Part shown: in pieces, positions 38,595-50,027 of the stretch | How positions within the stretch are numbered: the stretch's first letter is position 1 | Layout of the letters: every line of letters begins with the position of its first letter | Source of the DNA: Bursaphelenchus xylophilus | Taxonomy: Eukaryota; Nematoda; Chromadorea; Rhabditida; Aphelenchoididae | Direction of reading: 5' to 3' | Length of the DNA: 64,000 bases | NCBI GenBank assembly: GCA_904066235.2 | Contig: CAJFCV020000003.1 | Location: 4,898,001-4,962,000, forward strand | Notes under the pieces: model-generated | Told to the model about the DNA's origin: nothing | The model's input: only the letters and a program-made list of their open reading frames with translations | The model's database searches: none | Translations under genes and position numbers: made by a program

Positions 38595-41500
38595 TTAAAA
38601 AGTGTGTGGCCTCGACAGAAGAGCCGACTTGTCGTCGATGGGATAACATTTCTTTTCGTGTTCGCTTTCGCTGACCGAGTGATCGAATTGATCCAAAATT
38701 CCGACCAATTCTTCAATCTCGGCCCATTCCTTGACTGATGTTACCGTATCCATCTTTAATGAATGTAAATGTCGAGCCAAGTAATCTCTGGAATGAAGTC
38801 CCATTATCAAAGCAGCTGAATACACAGGTATTCGAATAGATGCAGCTAAATGATGACAATCTTTGAAGGTGGCTGGGTCTCGGCAGTTCTCTTTGGCCTG
38901 TTCGAAGAGGTCGTTACACTTGATTAGAGCTGGCCTGTGATCAAACCTGATGGCATAATCAAGGACGAGACGGCGGATCTCGGTCTCCTCATCAAATTTA
39001 TCGGCTTCAGTCCAATCAACAAAGCCATAGAGCTGTTCCATGAAGGGTTGAAAATCCTGGAATATCAACATATGCAAACATTCCGGCCCATCTTAAAAAT
39101 CTACAGTATAATATACCGGACCTGGACGATTGGGGAAACAACAAGTGGGAATGCGATACGACGTTACCGCTTTCCGATATCTCATCTCCACAAATACCTT
39201 ATTTATACATAGTTTCTTTTCACCTGACATGCCCTTACAAGGGCTCGGCAAAACCTCGTCCCCTGGTTTCTTCTTGAAACATATACCATTTGAAAGAGCG
39301 TAAAAAACTGGTATAGGATCACCTCGAATTAGCTGCTATTATTCACTTACACGCTGGCTAGCGAGCATTTTTTAGTTCTAGGCTTGTCTCACCCTTCTTT
39401 TGAGAAAAGAAACGCAATCGATTTCAAAAGCACAGCGGAGCAGTGCTTCGGTGGCCTAGTGGGGTAAGGCGCTTCACAAGGAGGACCTGCGGATCGGGTT
39501 CGAATCCCCTTTTGATTTTTTAAACTTTTTTAACTATTATGGAACGAATAAGGCCAGAAAGTTGTCTTTAATTTTCAAATAGACTTTTGTGTATACTCGC
39601 CTCCGTTTTAAAAGCAAAAACGGCAACTTTTTTTGATCTTTTTGATTTTGGCGTTTTTGACCTTGCAATGGGACATCCTGGATGGTTGAAACTTTCAAAG
39701 GCTTTCATCTTGTTACGAGGAATTCCCGCAAATAAAAAGTACATAAAAATTGAGTGTGAAAACGTCTTACATGTTTGAAACATCTTAGTTTCTCTTGGGT
39801 TACAGGACCTACAACATCGCGCAATCGCTCATTGAGTACATCGACCTGAATGTCTCCAACGCAAAAAAATGTTTATATTTTTTGACGTAGGTTGAAGCGT
39901 TCAATCCCATAGGTAACTAATATTTATATGAAAAGTGTTTATTCGGTCCTGTTCGACCCTCAGAAGCAAAGAATTACAAAATCCAACTTGAAAATCTTAA
40001 AAAATGCTCGCTAGCCAGCACGTAAATGGATAATAGCAGCTAATTCAAGGTGATCCTAGACCAGTTTTTTACGCTCTTTCAAATGGTATATGTTTCAAGA
40101 TAAAACCAGGGGACGAGGTTTTGCCGAGCCCTTGTTAGTTACATGTGAGTTGTAATGGATTACCACCCAATCTTTAAAACACATGTTAGACGTCGTTTTA
40201 AAAAATCAAAATTTCGTTTCTTTTACCGAGATAAGCAATAAAGCCATGGAAAGTTGAAACCGACTACAAATTCATCTTTTGTGAGGATAGACTAGCCAAT
40301 AAAGGATCTGGCTAGCGAAAAATTTCATTTCCCCCAATCGACCACGTTCCATAAAACACATACCAAATTCAATTTGCTTTCAACAACTAATTCAACAACT
40401 CTTAACGGGACTTTGAAGACGTCCAAAGAATCCACAATACTCAACAGACAGCTTCCATATATTTCGGTTCTAAAAACAGAATTGATGAAAAATTATATAA
40501 TATATTATACAATATTATAACCCCTTACTTAGCATTCAAACCAAGTTGAGTTGCAAACGAACTGATCACAATATTGTCCATGGATCTGATCAGAGAGTAG
40601 CTTTCCAATCTTCGATGATACTCATTTATAACCAAAGGTGACAAATGGATCGCCACAAAATCCGAGGACTCGGGATTAAAGACAAGTAATCTAGTGTTGC
40701 GGAGGCTGAATGCCTTGTTTGGTTTGCAGAGAGTGCCATCTGAAATAACGAAGCATATAGCGGAGGTGACTTATAACTTTTTTTCAATCCTGCCAAGAGC
40801 GGCAAGTTTAGTCCTCCCTGAACTTTGGACTAAACTCCGGCTGATCTTATCCATGGCTTACACTGAATTCGGGTTTTTAGTAAAATTTTATGCTTAATTT
40901 GGGCAAGATACGCTAAAATTTAGTTCAAAGTTAAGTTTGATTTATAAATCACCTCCGATATACGTATGTACCTAAAGTATGAACTGGACTTTGTCATTTG
41001 AAATATAATACCTTTTTTTATCCAAATAAGTTCAGTTCTTTCGCTTTCCGAATCCCATATATGCAAGGGCAATATCCACTTGTTGTTTGAAGACGTGGCG
41101 CTTACATTGAACGTATAAACATCTTCCACAAGGTCAATGTAGACGACGGGATGGTCAGTTTGAGTGAGGAAGTCATCGACAAATTCTTCAAAACTTATTT
41201 GGCCATCGCAAATTGTTTGTCCTCGTAAGGCCTGGAATAACGCAGGCAACGTGTTAAACGGTAACAAAACATTCAACTTTTCAAAAATATAAGTAAGTCA
41301 AACTTTTTTCATCGCAGCTACAAATCCCTTGTAATTAGTCGTCCCCTTCCCACGATCTTCCAAATAATATCCAATGGCATCAGAAAAGATGTCATCCCCG
41401 AGAACTGAGTGGAACATTCGGACCATCGCTTCCCCAACAAGATAAGTGATAGCTGGAAAAGATTATGACTATTGACGTAAGCATACCGTCATAGTGCCCT

Positions 41501-42998
41501 TTGTCGCTGATGACTGGATGTTGCGCCCATTTCATTGCGTTTAGAGCCTTCAGATTTTTGCCGATGATTTGTGTGTTTTGATAGGTCTAAAATGTCGGGT
41601 AAAGACATAAATCAGGAAAAACCCGTATGAAACTACCACTACACTTACCTTTAGTGTTGTATTCCATTCCAACGCTCTGTTCCCATAATACGACGCCAAT
41701 CCCTCACTCAAAAATAAACCTGTCCAATCCTCAAATCCTACAAAATCTCCGAAATAATGATGAGAAATCTCGTGGCAAATGTTCTGAACCGTCTGGAACA
41801 ACTTCCTTGTATCAGATGTTGGAGAAAGAAAGGCTGTTGTTGAGGATAAAAAGATGAGACCATGAGATTCTGAGCTGAATCCTTGATTTAAAGTGGCCAG
41901 AAGTTTTAGTTCAGAGACCGGGAAAGATCTTCCCAGTAAGCCCTCAAGATGATCTAGACATTGAACAGCAGCGTCGAGATGGAACGAGGATGGAGATGGG
42001 TAACCGTGAGGGGTGAGGAGAGTTATCTGAAAAACAAATTATTCGGTATTATTAATACCAAGTGCCGATTAACAATGCCAAAAACAATTTATTCGACTTA
42101 CATTGACTCCGTTTTGGCTGGTTCTTGAGAGCTTATGAAAATTCCCAACAGCAAATCCCAGAAGAAAAGAAGGGATCTTATCCGACCTTTCAAAAACCAC
42201 CGTCTCAAATTGCCCTCTAAATACGCATAAAGCTTGTTTTACTTTACAAACTTACTGTGGAATGACATGCTTTACTTTACTTCCACTAACAGCCTCAATC
42301 CCCCTCGGGATAATCAATCGAAGATCGAAATGAGCTCTGTGAAATGGATCATCAAAATTGGGAAAAGCTCTTCGAGCGTTCTTTGGACTAAACTGAGACT
42401 GCAAAAGTTTTGTTTGATGTCTCTGATCCTTCTGAAGATGCAATCCAATGGGATCATTGTAGATTTGACCTTCAAAATGAAATACCAACAGATACTTGAT
42501 GCCCACTTGGAACGTCTCCTGGCCCTTGAGATCCAAAGCATCATCCTTCGATGTTACAGTAATCGAAATGTCTTTGGAGGGATTATCAAATTCAGAGAGT
42601 GAAGACCTCAACACCGTCAAGTTACATGCGTGTAGAGAGACGTGATCGGAGGAATTGAGTACTTGGAATCGAATTTTAACATCTCCTCGAAATCTGGAAT
42701 TAGCTAAAACAATGACGAGTTTTACATTATAAAGAACACCTTACAATTTGCAGCATACGAATTAATCAGGCGCAAGTCAAACTCAATCTCATATGATTCC
42801 ACAATGACATTCTTATCCGGATCACTTGCCAAATCGTGTCTCTCAACTAAACCGGGATACATTAATCATGGTTAACATCATAAATAGTCTTTAAAAATCA
42901 TAGCTAACATTATAAGCAATGGTTAAAAGCACTTTCAACTTACCGCCACCGTAACCCCACACCGAGTAAAGAGATAAGATCCATAAAAGGACCCACAT
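38595..42998 (-). CDS. M1-family (gluzincin) aminopeptidase-like protein without GxMEN
   Basis: Eleven exons (42998-42944, 42846-42745, 42703-42256, 42216-42102, 42026-41649, 41586-41487, 41452-41304, 41231-40964, 40739-40529, 40469-40364, 39056-38595) give about 797 residues. The start encodes a signal peptide (MWVLLWILSLYSVWG). Domain I ends in the typical SQFSPKNARRAFPNFDDP. The zinc site is intact: HEISH at 325-329 and the third ligand Glu348 in FLSEGLASYY. The transition-state Tyr is present in ITYLVGEAMVRM (Tyr403). Where the family has GxMENWG the protein has QGFSSESHG (about 288-296), so the motif that anchors the substrate amino terminus is gone. The C-terminal helical domain is shorter than in ERAP/APN relatives. 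The exon 8/9 junction is the least certain. The last intron (1.3 kb) contains a TIR element. Confidence 0.8.
39231..40142. mobile_element. 0.9-kb terminal-inverted-repeat element in a peptidase intron
   Basis: About 150 bp near 39235-39385 recur in inverted orientation near 39995-40138. Both arms share ACAAGGGCTCGGCAAAACC, TTGAAACATATACCATTTG, TTAGCTGCTATTA and GGCTAGCGAGCATTTTTTA, with only scattered differences. The interior (about 600 bp) has no transposase frame. It does contain a tRNA-like segment with Pol III A and B boxes. No clear target duplication was found, and the outer ends are uncertain by about 15 bp. It is a non-autonomous element lying wholly within the last intron of the M1 gene. 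Confidence 0.8.
39445..39515 (+). other. tRNA-like segment with A and B boxes (degenerate)
   Basis: TGGCCTAGTGG (from about 39452) matches the Pol III A box, GGTTCGAATCC (39497-39507) matches the B box, and a T-rich run follows as a possible terminator. The D-arm GCCT/AGGC pairs. The anticodon stem does not, two T-stem pairs are lost, and no 3' half complements the GCTTCGG start. It is therefore not a working tRNA but a tRNA-derived promoter, as in a SINE head, carried by the surrounding TIR element. Confidence 0.6.
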
Positions 42999-43408
42999 TC
43001 CGGCCGAATACCAGCTAGTGAGCGCATTTCGGTTGTCCGAAGACTTTTTTGGTCGTATGATTCAAAGGTTTTACGAATTGGTGAAAGGCGATTGTACAGA
43101 CATTGCCCTCGGGGCCGGAGCGAAACTCATTTAGACTCATCAAACCCGAAAAGTTTTAACGCAGAGAAGTCGGAGGGATTCTGAAATGAATCTTGAATAT
43201 CATGAATAATATCTGATTCGGGAAAAACCAAAAAGATGTTGCGGGGAGGGAGAAAACAACAACAGCATGTCAACCACAAAGAAAGTTGATGCAGGTTGCT
43301 CTGGATTCTACCGTAATTGCAACATTAAGCTAGAAACCAAAAGAGAACAAGGCGCAAACTGAAGTTGACCTAGAAAAATTCAAATTTCAAATACAACTGT
43401 TTAGATCT

Positions 43409-43610
43409 GGGGCCAATGCGCTATCTGAAAGTTTGCTGAAAATCATAGGGCGCAGCTCGGAGAATTCGCACGGGCGCAGCTCGCGTCTTGGGCGCAGCTC
43501 GAAAACAGGCCGAAACTTAGCTCCGGCGAGCTGCGAAACGTTGTTTTCCGAGCTGCGCCCTACCATTTTCAGCTAACTTTCAGCAAACTTTCAGATAGCG
43601 CATTGGCCCC
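43409..43610. mobile_element. 202-bp MITE with GGGGCCAATGCGC inverted termini
   Basis: The left end GGGGCCAATGCGCTATCTGA and its continuation to the GGGCGCAGCTCGG block are matched in inverted orientation by the right end, which terminates in GCGCATTGGCCCC at 43610. Nearly the whole element is palindromic; the right arm has an extra 12-bp AACTTTCAGCTA-like insert. The centre repeats GGGCGCAGCTCG three times. There is no coding capacity and no clear target duplication. Confidence 0.85.
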
Positions 43611-44924
43611 TGCAAGTTATGCTTTACCAATCGTCCTAAAAAACACTAGTTTGGCGTGCGGGTTCCTTTTTTGATCACACAATTTTTCGAATAAAAGGGC
43701 GACATCAAGTATCGGGCGCGACTCGCGGCCTATGATGTTCCCTTATTTTTTGAGGTGCAAGTTCATCGGAAAGTCTGTTGCAAGAATATTTTATCGGGTT
43801 AATTCCCATCGGTTTCTTTCTGTAAGATTTCGGCCGCATGCATAATCTGTATATTCACCATATTCCAAGTGCTTATTTTTATTTTTTGTTGTGCAAAGTG
43901 ATAAGATCTCTAGATTTATTTCCGTGGAACTTGGATAATACAATTTTACGTTGTCCATAAATATTGGCAGTGTATGTGTCTTTTTTCCACGTTTCCCTTG
44001 AGAGTTTGAGTTTATGATCCTCCGCATTTTTCCTTAACCTTCACTTGATTTTGAGCGAAATTACTGGCGGAAATATATTTGGCCATGTTTTGTGCGAACC
44101 CTTTCTTTCAACCCGGATTGGACGCTATTTCCTTTCGTCTTGGCCGATGTTTTTTACGTCCAATTCTCGTTTCTTGGTCTTGGAATTCTCTCTTTTCAGG
44201 TGTTTTCTCGCTTGGTGTACAATATAAATTAGAAGTTTTTGCGTGTAGCTTGTTGGGAAAGGCGTTATTCAGGTGGTTTTCGGATGTTTGAAGCCAAATG
44301 AAGGGTGTGTCCTTTATACAGGCAGCACTTTAAAATTGTTCGTTCTTTTCGATCGAGTGCAATGTAATTTTAGGGTAGTTATTAATGAGATTTCAATTAT
44401 GCAACACCCTTTGTGTAGTAGTCCTTGTCTCGTCATACATGTCTCAGTTTTTATCGGCCATTGAAGCGTGTTTTAGGATTATTACTGACAGATTCGAACA
44501 AGATAAACATAAGAGACGAAGAAACGCGAATTCCCTACACGTTGTTTGACGTCTCGCTCCTTTTATTCTTTGCACTCGCGCCATTCCGCTTACAAATTTC
44601 AATAATTTCACCCTGGGGCCATAACCCCCCACGTTTTATGTTATCCATTGTTCGAGGAACCAGTTCGGTTGACAAAGACCCGCGCTTATCGTGGTGTCTG
44701 ATACGAGGAAATAATTCCAATAATGTTTTTATTATTTCGTTAATTTTTATTGGGTATTTTTTGCTGATTCACATCGATTTATTTCATGGGTAATGTAATT
44801 TTGTTGTATAAACCGAAGTAATCCAATATTCCGAGTCAATGTTTTTTCTTGGTATTTAGGAAATTGTTAAACTGCTCCTCTTTTTTTATCGGGTTTACAC
44901 GTTTTATAAGAATATTTTAACTAA

Positions 44925-44934
44925 TTTTTTTCAG
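44925..44934 (+). promoter_or_regulatory. Acceptor just upstream of the PITP ATG
   Basis: TTTTTTTCAG ends 20 nt before the start codon. It suits spliced-leader addition or a 5'-UTR intron; sequence alone cannot decide. Confidence 0.4.
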
Positions 44935-44954
44935 CCTCGCCACCTCCAGGAATC

Positions 44955-46047
44955 ATGATTATCAAAGAATAGTAAGTCCTTAATTGTTATATTAGCTTGA
45001 TTTTTAGTCGGATCGTACTGCCCATGTCAGTAGAAGAATACCAAGTTGGGCAACTGTTTTCGGTGGCTGAAGCATCGAGAAATGAGACTGGAGGGGGTGA
45101 GGGAGTGGAGATCTTGAAGAATGAACCTTTTGAAAACTTTCCGCTTTTTCATGGAAAGTTCGATAATGGTCAGTATACTCACAAGATCTACCATTTACAA
45201 TCGTAAGTTATCTTGATAGGTTTCTGTTATTGTCGCAGTATTTTTTACGTCTACATCAAAAAACACCTTTAGGAAGGTGCCGCCGTTTATACGTAAAATC
45301 GCGCCGAAAGGATCTCTCGCCATTCATGAAAAGGCTTGGAACGCATATCCGTATTGTAGGACTGAACTTAGTGTAAGTTTACGAGAAATATGTTTTGGCG
45401 ATGAGGTTGTTGCTGATTTACGGTTGTTTCAGAACCCCGATTACATGGGTGATAACTTCTTTGTTCGGATTGAGACCATGCACTTGAATGATCGAGGGCA
45501 GAACGTAAATGTAAGCCCATTTCGACTTGCTTTTTATGCTTTTAGGCTCATCAACTTAAACCTGAAGTCCTGGCGAAAAGAGATCTGATAGATATCAACA
45601 TTGCCAACGACCATGAATTTTTGACTCCCGCAGACGTCAAGCCAGAGACCTCGCCTTCCAAATTCATCTCCGAAAAAACCGGGCGAGGTGAACTTGATGT
45701 TGAAACATGGCGGGAGACCGTAGAACCCGTTATGTGTGCTTACAAATTGGTCACAGTGCATTTCAAGTGGTTTGGACTACAAAACATAGTAGAAAACTTT
45801 GCACACAAGGTAAAACTTGCCTCCTTTCATTATAGTACTTTGTTTCAGCAATATCCTCGATTGTTCTCCAAGTTCCATCGCGAAGTATTCTGCTGGATTG
45901 ATCGATGGTACGGCCTCACAATGGCTGACATCCGTGAACTGGAAATGTTGGCGCAAAAAGAGCTTGATGAGGTAAAGTACTGCAAAATTTGCTTATGTTT
46001 GTGTTTAGGCTCGCAGAACGGGTCACGTCCGTGGAATGACGGCCTAA
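44955..46047 (+). CDS. Class I phosphatidylinositol transfer protein
   Basis: Seven exons (44955-44971, 45008-45202, 45273-45372, 45433-45510, 45546-45809, 45849-45971, 46009-46047) give 271 residues, the size of PITP alpha/beta. The first coding exon is only 17 nt (MIIKE plus two bases). Family signatures are strong: [72 protein letters not shown] and the C-terminal GHVRGMTA. The protein exchanges phosphatidylinositol for phosphatidylcholine between membranes and supplies lipid kinases. The single-domain length separates it from the large RdgB-type class II proteins. Introns are mostly 35-60 nt. Confidence 0.96.
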
Positions 46048-46821
46048 CGATCTTGACACTTCTTCTAACAAGGTCAAAGCTTGTTCCTGATCCCGAGTTA
46101 ATGTAATTAATAAATAAAGATGATCATGCCATCCATCTCTCTCTTCTTCTCCTTCCAAATCCCCCAATGCGCTCTCACTAGTCGTTCTGTTAATGTTACT
46201 GATGGTGAAAGTGGACCCTGTCTGTAAGCAACTCTTCTTATCCTATATTCTTCAGTTATACTTCTAGCCCCCTTTCATTTATGTTCCTCTTATATTGTGT
46301 TCCCTTTCCCATTTATGGTATCCGTATCATCTCATTGTCCAGTTTTGAGTGATTGTGACCCTTTTGTGTCTTTTTTTGCTAATAAGTCTTTTGATGATAG
46401 ACTACTTCTTTAAAAAAAAATAAAAATAATGACCGATAGTGTTTGGCGTTTAGTTCAGTACTTTTTCCTTCGACAGTATTTCGTTTAAAAAAATGACGTC
46501 AATCTATCGGGTCGGGCCTTAGGTCTCGCCGAACCGGGCTGGCCTTCGGAAATTTTGAAAACGGGTCAGGCCTACTTTTTCATCGGGCCGGGCCCCGACG
46601 TGGCCAAGGCCCGGCCCGATAGCCATGCCTGGGGGCTTCACAACCTCCATCAAATACGGTTGTTCCCAGCTTGCAACGAAACGCCAATATTTGGTCTCAT
46701 CCCGAAAACATTTTAATTCTCTACGTCAAAATTTTGGCCAACTGAAAATTTTGTGTGGACTGCTGTTTGTGATACGAGTTACACGTATTGTATTTATAAA
46801 TTGGCATAGACGTGGCCGAGC
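46048..46821. other. Intergenic region between the PITP and STT3 genes
   Basis: The 3' flank of the PITP gene, then a GC-rich inverted-repeat block (46503-46622), then about 200 bp upstream of STT3. No gene recognised. Confidence 0.5.
46503..46622. repeat. GC-rich inverted-repeat element
   Basis: CTATCGGGTCGGGCCTTAGG at the left is matched by CCAAGGCCCGGCCCGATAG at the right, around an interior with more GGGCCGGGCC strings. The composition and motif resemble the hAT-type element at 61471-61987, so it may be an abbreviated relative; no target duplication was identified. Confidence 0.5.
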
Positions 46822-47473
46822 ATGGCGGAACCTCATGTGGCGCCGTCCGCCAAGAATAGCAGCAAGTTGGGATACACGACATTCCTCACATTCGCCATCC
46901 TCACCTTGGCATGGGTGGTCGGATTCGCTTCTCGGTTGTTCGCTATAGTTAGATTTGAGTCTATCATTCATGAATTTGATCCATGGTGAGTACTTTCGCA
47001 TCCTTACTGAGCATTTTGTGTTTAGGTTCAATTACCGAGCAACAGCATACATGGTAGAGAATGGGTTTTACAAGTTCTTAAATTGGTTTGATGAACGAGC
47101 ATGGTATCCTTTGGGAAGAATCGTTGGAGGAACGGTAAGAAACTCCTAAATGTTGCGTTTTTTCCAAAGCATGTTTGAAATGTTGTCTTTTTAAAGGTCT
47201 TCCCCGGGTTGATGGTCACCTCTGGTGCCATTCATCATGTCCTCAATTCCTTGAACTTCCCAGTCCACATCCGTGAGGTCTGTGTCTTCCTGGCGCCATT
47301 CTTCAGTGGTCTTACAGCTATTGCAACATATTTGTTGACAAAAGAGGTCTGGTCTGCTGGAGCAGGACTCTTCGCTGCGTGCTTTATTGCGATTGCTCCG
47401 GGGTACACATCCCGATCAGTCGCTGGTTCTTATGACAATGAAGGAATTGCTATCTTTGCTCTGCAAGTAAGTT

Positions 47474-47519
<46 letters not shown>

Positions 47520-49513
47520 TTTATTTATTTTCCAGTTTATATTAACATTACTTGTTTTAGTTTACTTACTTCTTATGGCTCCGTTCCGTTCGTACTGGCT
47601 CGGTTTTTTGGGCAGTTCTGACCGCTCTGTCCTACTTTTACATGGTTTCTGCTTGGGGTGGATATGTATTCATCATCAATCTGATCCCTCTGCATGCCCT
47701 TGTCCTCATATTGATTGGAAGATACTCAAACAGATTATACATTGCGTTTACGGTGTTTTATTGTCTTGGAGAACTCTTGGCTATGCAAGTTCCTTTTGTT
47801 GGTTTCCAACCAGTCAAGACTTCTGAACATATGGCTGCTTTTGGTGTTTTCGGTATACTTCAGGTAAGGTTGTTATTCGTTATAAATTATGTTCTTCTTT
47901 TAGCTAGTTGGAGCCCTGAAATACATGCAAAGTCGGATTAACCGGCAGCAATTCTTAGTGCTTTTTGCCGCCGTTGTGGGATTGACGATTGTTTTGGGAG
48001 TTTTGGTAATCGCTCTTTTGACCTACGCCGGATATATTGCTCCGTGGTCTGGTCGATTTTACTCTCTTTGGGATACGGCCTATGCGAAAGTGCACATTCC
48101 CATAATTGCTTCAGTATCAGAGCATCAACCCACCACTTGGGTTTCCTTCTTCTTTGATCTTCACATTTGTGCCGCCGTTTTCCCTGCCGGGCTCTGGTTC
48201 TGCTGTCAAAATGTTACTGATTCCCGTGTTTTTAGTAAGTAGAGAGCACAAGGATTTTTATGCTTTATTTTTAGTTATTCTCTACGCCGTTACTGCTGCA
48301 TACTTTGCCGGTGTCATGGTTCGGTTGATGCTGACCTTCACTCCCGTTGTTTGTGTGCTTGCCGGTATCGCCTTCTCGGTTATCTTCGAGAAATACATGG
48401 TGGATGACACTCAGCCCCGAAAGGAAGAATCAATCAGTGAGAAGAGACTCTATGACAAAGCCACCAAAGCAAAGCCTCAGCCTAAAGTTGCCCATGAAAG
48501 TGACGATGTCGGGATGAATGGAAGAACTGGAGTCAGTCTGGCCTTGTTATTCATCTTGTTGATGTATGTTGCTCATTGTACGTATGTAACAAGCAATGCC
48601 TACTCTCATCCAAGTGTTGTTCTGCAGTCGTCGACTAACGACGGGTGAGTTGGCTCACGAATTGACTGTTTCTATTTTGAAAATGTTGCTTTTAGTGGTC
48701 GTTACATTATGGATGACTTTCGCGAAGCATATTATTGGCTCCGAAAGAACACCCACGAAGACGCTAAGGTGATGTCGTGGTGGGACTATGGATATCAGAT
48801 CGCCGGAATGGCCAATCGGACTACATTGGTCGACAATAACACTTGGAATAACTCTCATATTGCGATGGTGGGGATGGCAATGTCATCAAACGAGAGCTTC
48901 TCCTATGAGATAATGAAGTCTTTGGACGTGGATTATGTCCTTGTCATCTTCGGTGGAATGATTGGATATTCGGGAGATGATATCAACAAGTTCTTGTGGA
49001 TGGTCAGAATTGCCGAGGGAGAACATCCCAAGATCATCAAGGAGAGCGATTACTTTACGGAAAGTGGAGAATACAGTGTTGGGCCAAATGCTCCGAAGGC
49101 AATGACCGACTCAATAATGTACAGGATGTCTTACTACAGGTTTGGGGAAGTTAGGGTAAGTGTAGATATCATGATAATTATTTTGAAGCTTATTGAATAA
49201 CGGCCATTGTTTTTTTTTCAGATGAGCTTCAACCATCCCGGCGGAATGGATAGAACAAGAGGATACGCCATTGGATTCAAGGATTACAAGCTGGAGCATC
49301 TGGAAGAAGCGTACACTACTGAGAACTGGCTGGTTAGAATATTCAAGGTGGTCGATAAGAGCAACCGACCGAAGGTCAAATATTCGGACAGGAAAATCAA
49401 GTCCAAGAAATCACCAGCTATTAGCAAGAAGGTAGGAAGGAGATTAATGAGTAAATCGATTGATATCGTCATTTCAGAACAAAAACAACAAGAAAGGTGT
49501 CATCAAGGCCTAG
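46822..49513 (+). CDS. stt-3: Oligosaccharyltransferase catalytic subunit STT3
   Basis: Nine exons (46822-46985, 47026-47134, 47197-47466, 47561-47863, 47904-48234, 48275-48644, 48696-49155, 49222-49431, 49478-49513) give 750 residues. STT3 moves the lipid-linked glycan onto Asn in N-X-S/T sequons in the ER lumen. Seen motifs: the first DxD-type loop [28 protein letters not shown], the SVSEHQP loop, the peptide-binding WWDYG in [14 protein letters not shown], and [11 protein letters not shown]. About a dozen hydrophobic membrane segments fill the first 450 residues. The tail is lysine-rich ([16 protein letters not shown]), typical of the STT3B-like branch. Intron 3 contains an AT microsatellite. 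A small gene begins 193 bp downstream on the same strand. Confidence 0.97.
47477..47518. repeat. (AT)n microsatellite in stt-3 intron 3
   Basis: About 40 bp of uninterrupted AT dinucleotides lie just after the GTAAGT donor. Confidence 0.95.
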
Positions 49514-49705
49514 AATGCTCAATGGTTGTTCGCTTAAACTGGTCAAAAGTCACTGAAGGTCTTGTTCCCGATATTATTAAGGCTGTCTTGCCCTATTTAT
49601 TATCAATAGTTAGTAATGTAATAATTATTGTTGTTATTTATTCGAGGTAAAGATTGTGATATCCGATAAATATAAGGAGTATTTCTGGTTCCCCGCTCAT
49701 CCAAC

Positions 49706-50024
49706 ATGTCTGAAATCTGGTTCCCCGATCAATCGAAATGGTTGAGGTACGACGACAATCTGAGACAGACAGAGATTGATTCAAGACCACGAAGATTCGA
49801 ACCGCCTTCAACCCCTTGCGGTGATGAAAATTAAAAACTTCTTGAGGGGTGGGCTGGTCCCAGAACCATGTCTAACAAGACAAGAAGGCAGATTTGTGGT
49901 TTGGGAACCACGACTGCAAGGGATTCGGGTGAAGATTGAAAGGAAAACTACAGATCCACCGGTAACTCGAGTGGATATTTACATTAAGCGGATCTTGACA
50001 GTATTCGAAACGCACGCCTTATAA
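49706..50024 (+). CDS. Small two-exon gene, unknown product
   Basis: Exons 49706-49820 and 49864-50024 join across a 43-nt GTGATG...CCCAG intron to about 91 residues. The protein starts MSEIWFPDQSKWLRYDD and ends KRILTVFETHAL. The second half, with RFVVWEPRLQG and RVKIERK, has the alternating pattern of beta strands. There is no signal peptide, membrane segment or motif that I know. The stop codon lies three bases from the end of the convergent ZP gene. The spacing of 193 bp from STT3 would suit an operon. Translation without the intron is also possible from a Met near 49827. Confidence 0.42.
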
Positions 50025-50027
50025 ACT

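Larger units (their letters stand above)
42999..44954. other. Intergenic region between divergent M1 and PITP genes
   Basis: It contains promoter regions of both genes and one complete MITE at 43409-43610. Downstream of it the sequence is T-rich without credible coding exons. A TTTTTTTCAG acceptor ends at 44934, 20 nt before the PITP start codon. Confidence 0.5.

Noticed and set aside
39445..39515. A functional tRNA gene
   Set aside because: A and B boxes are good, but the anticodon stem does not pair, two T-stem pairs are lost and there is no 3' acceptor strand.
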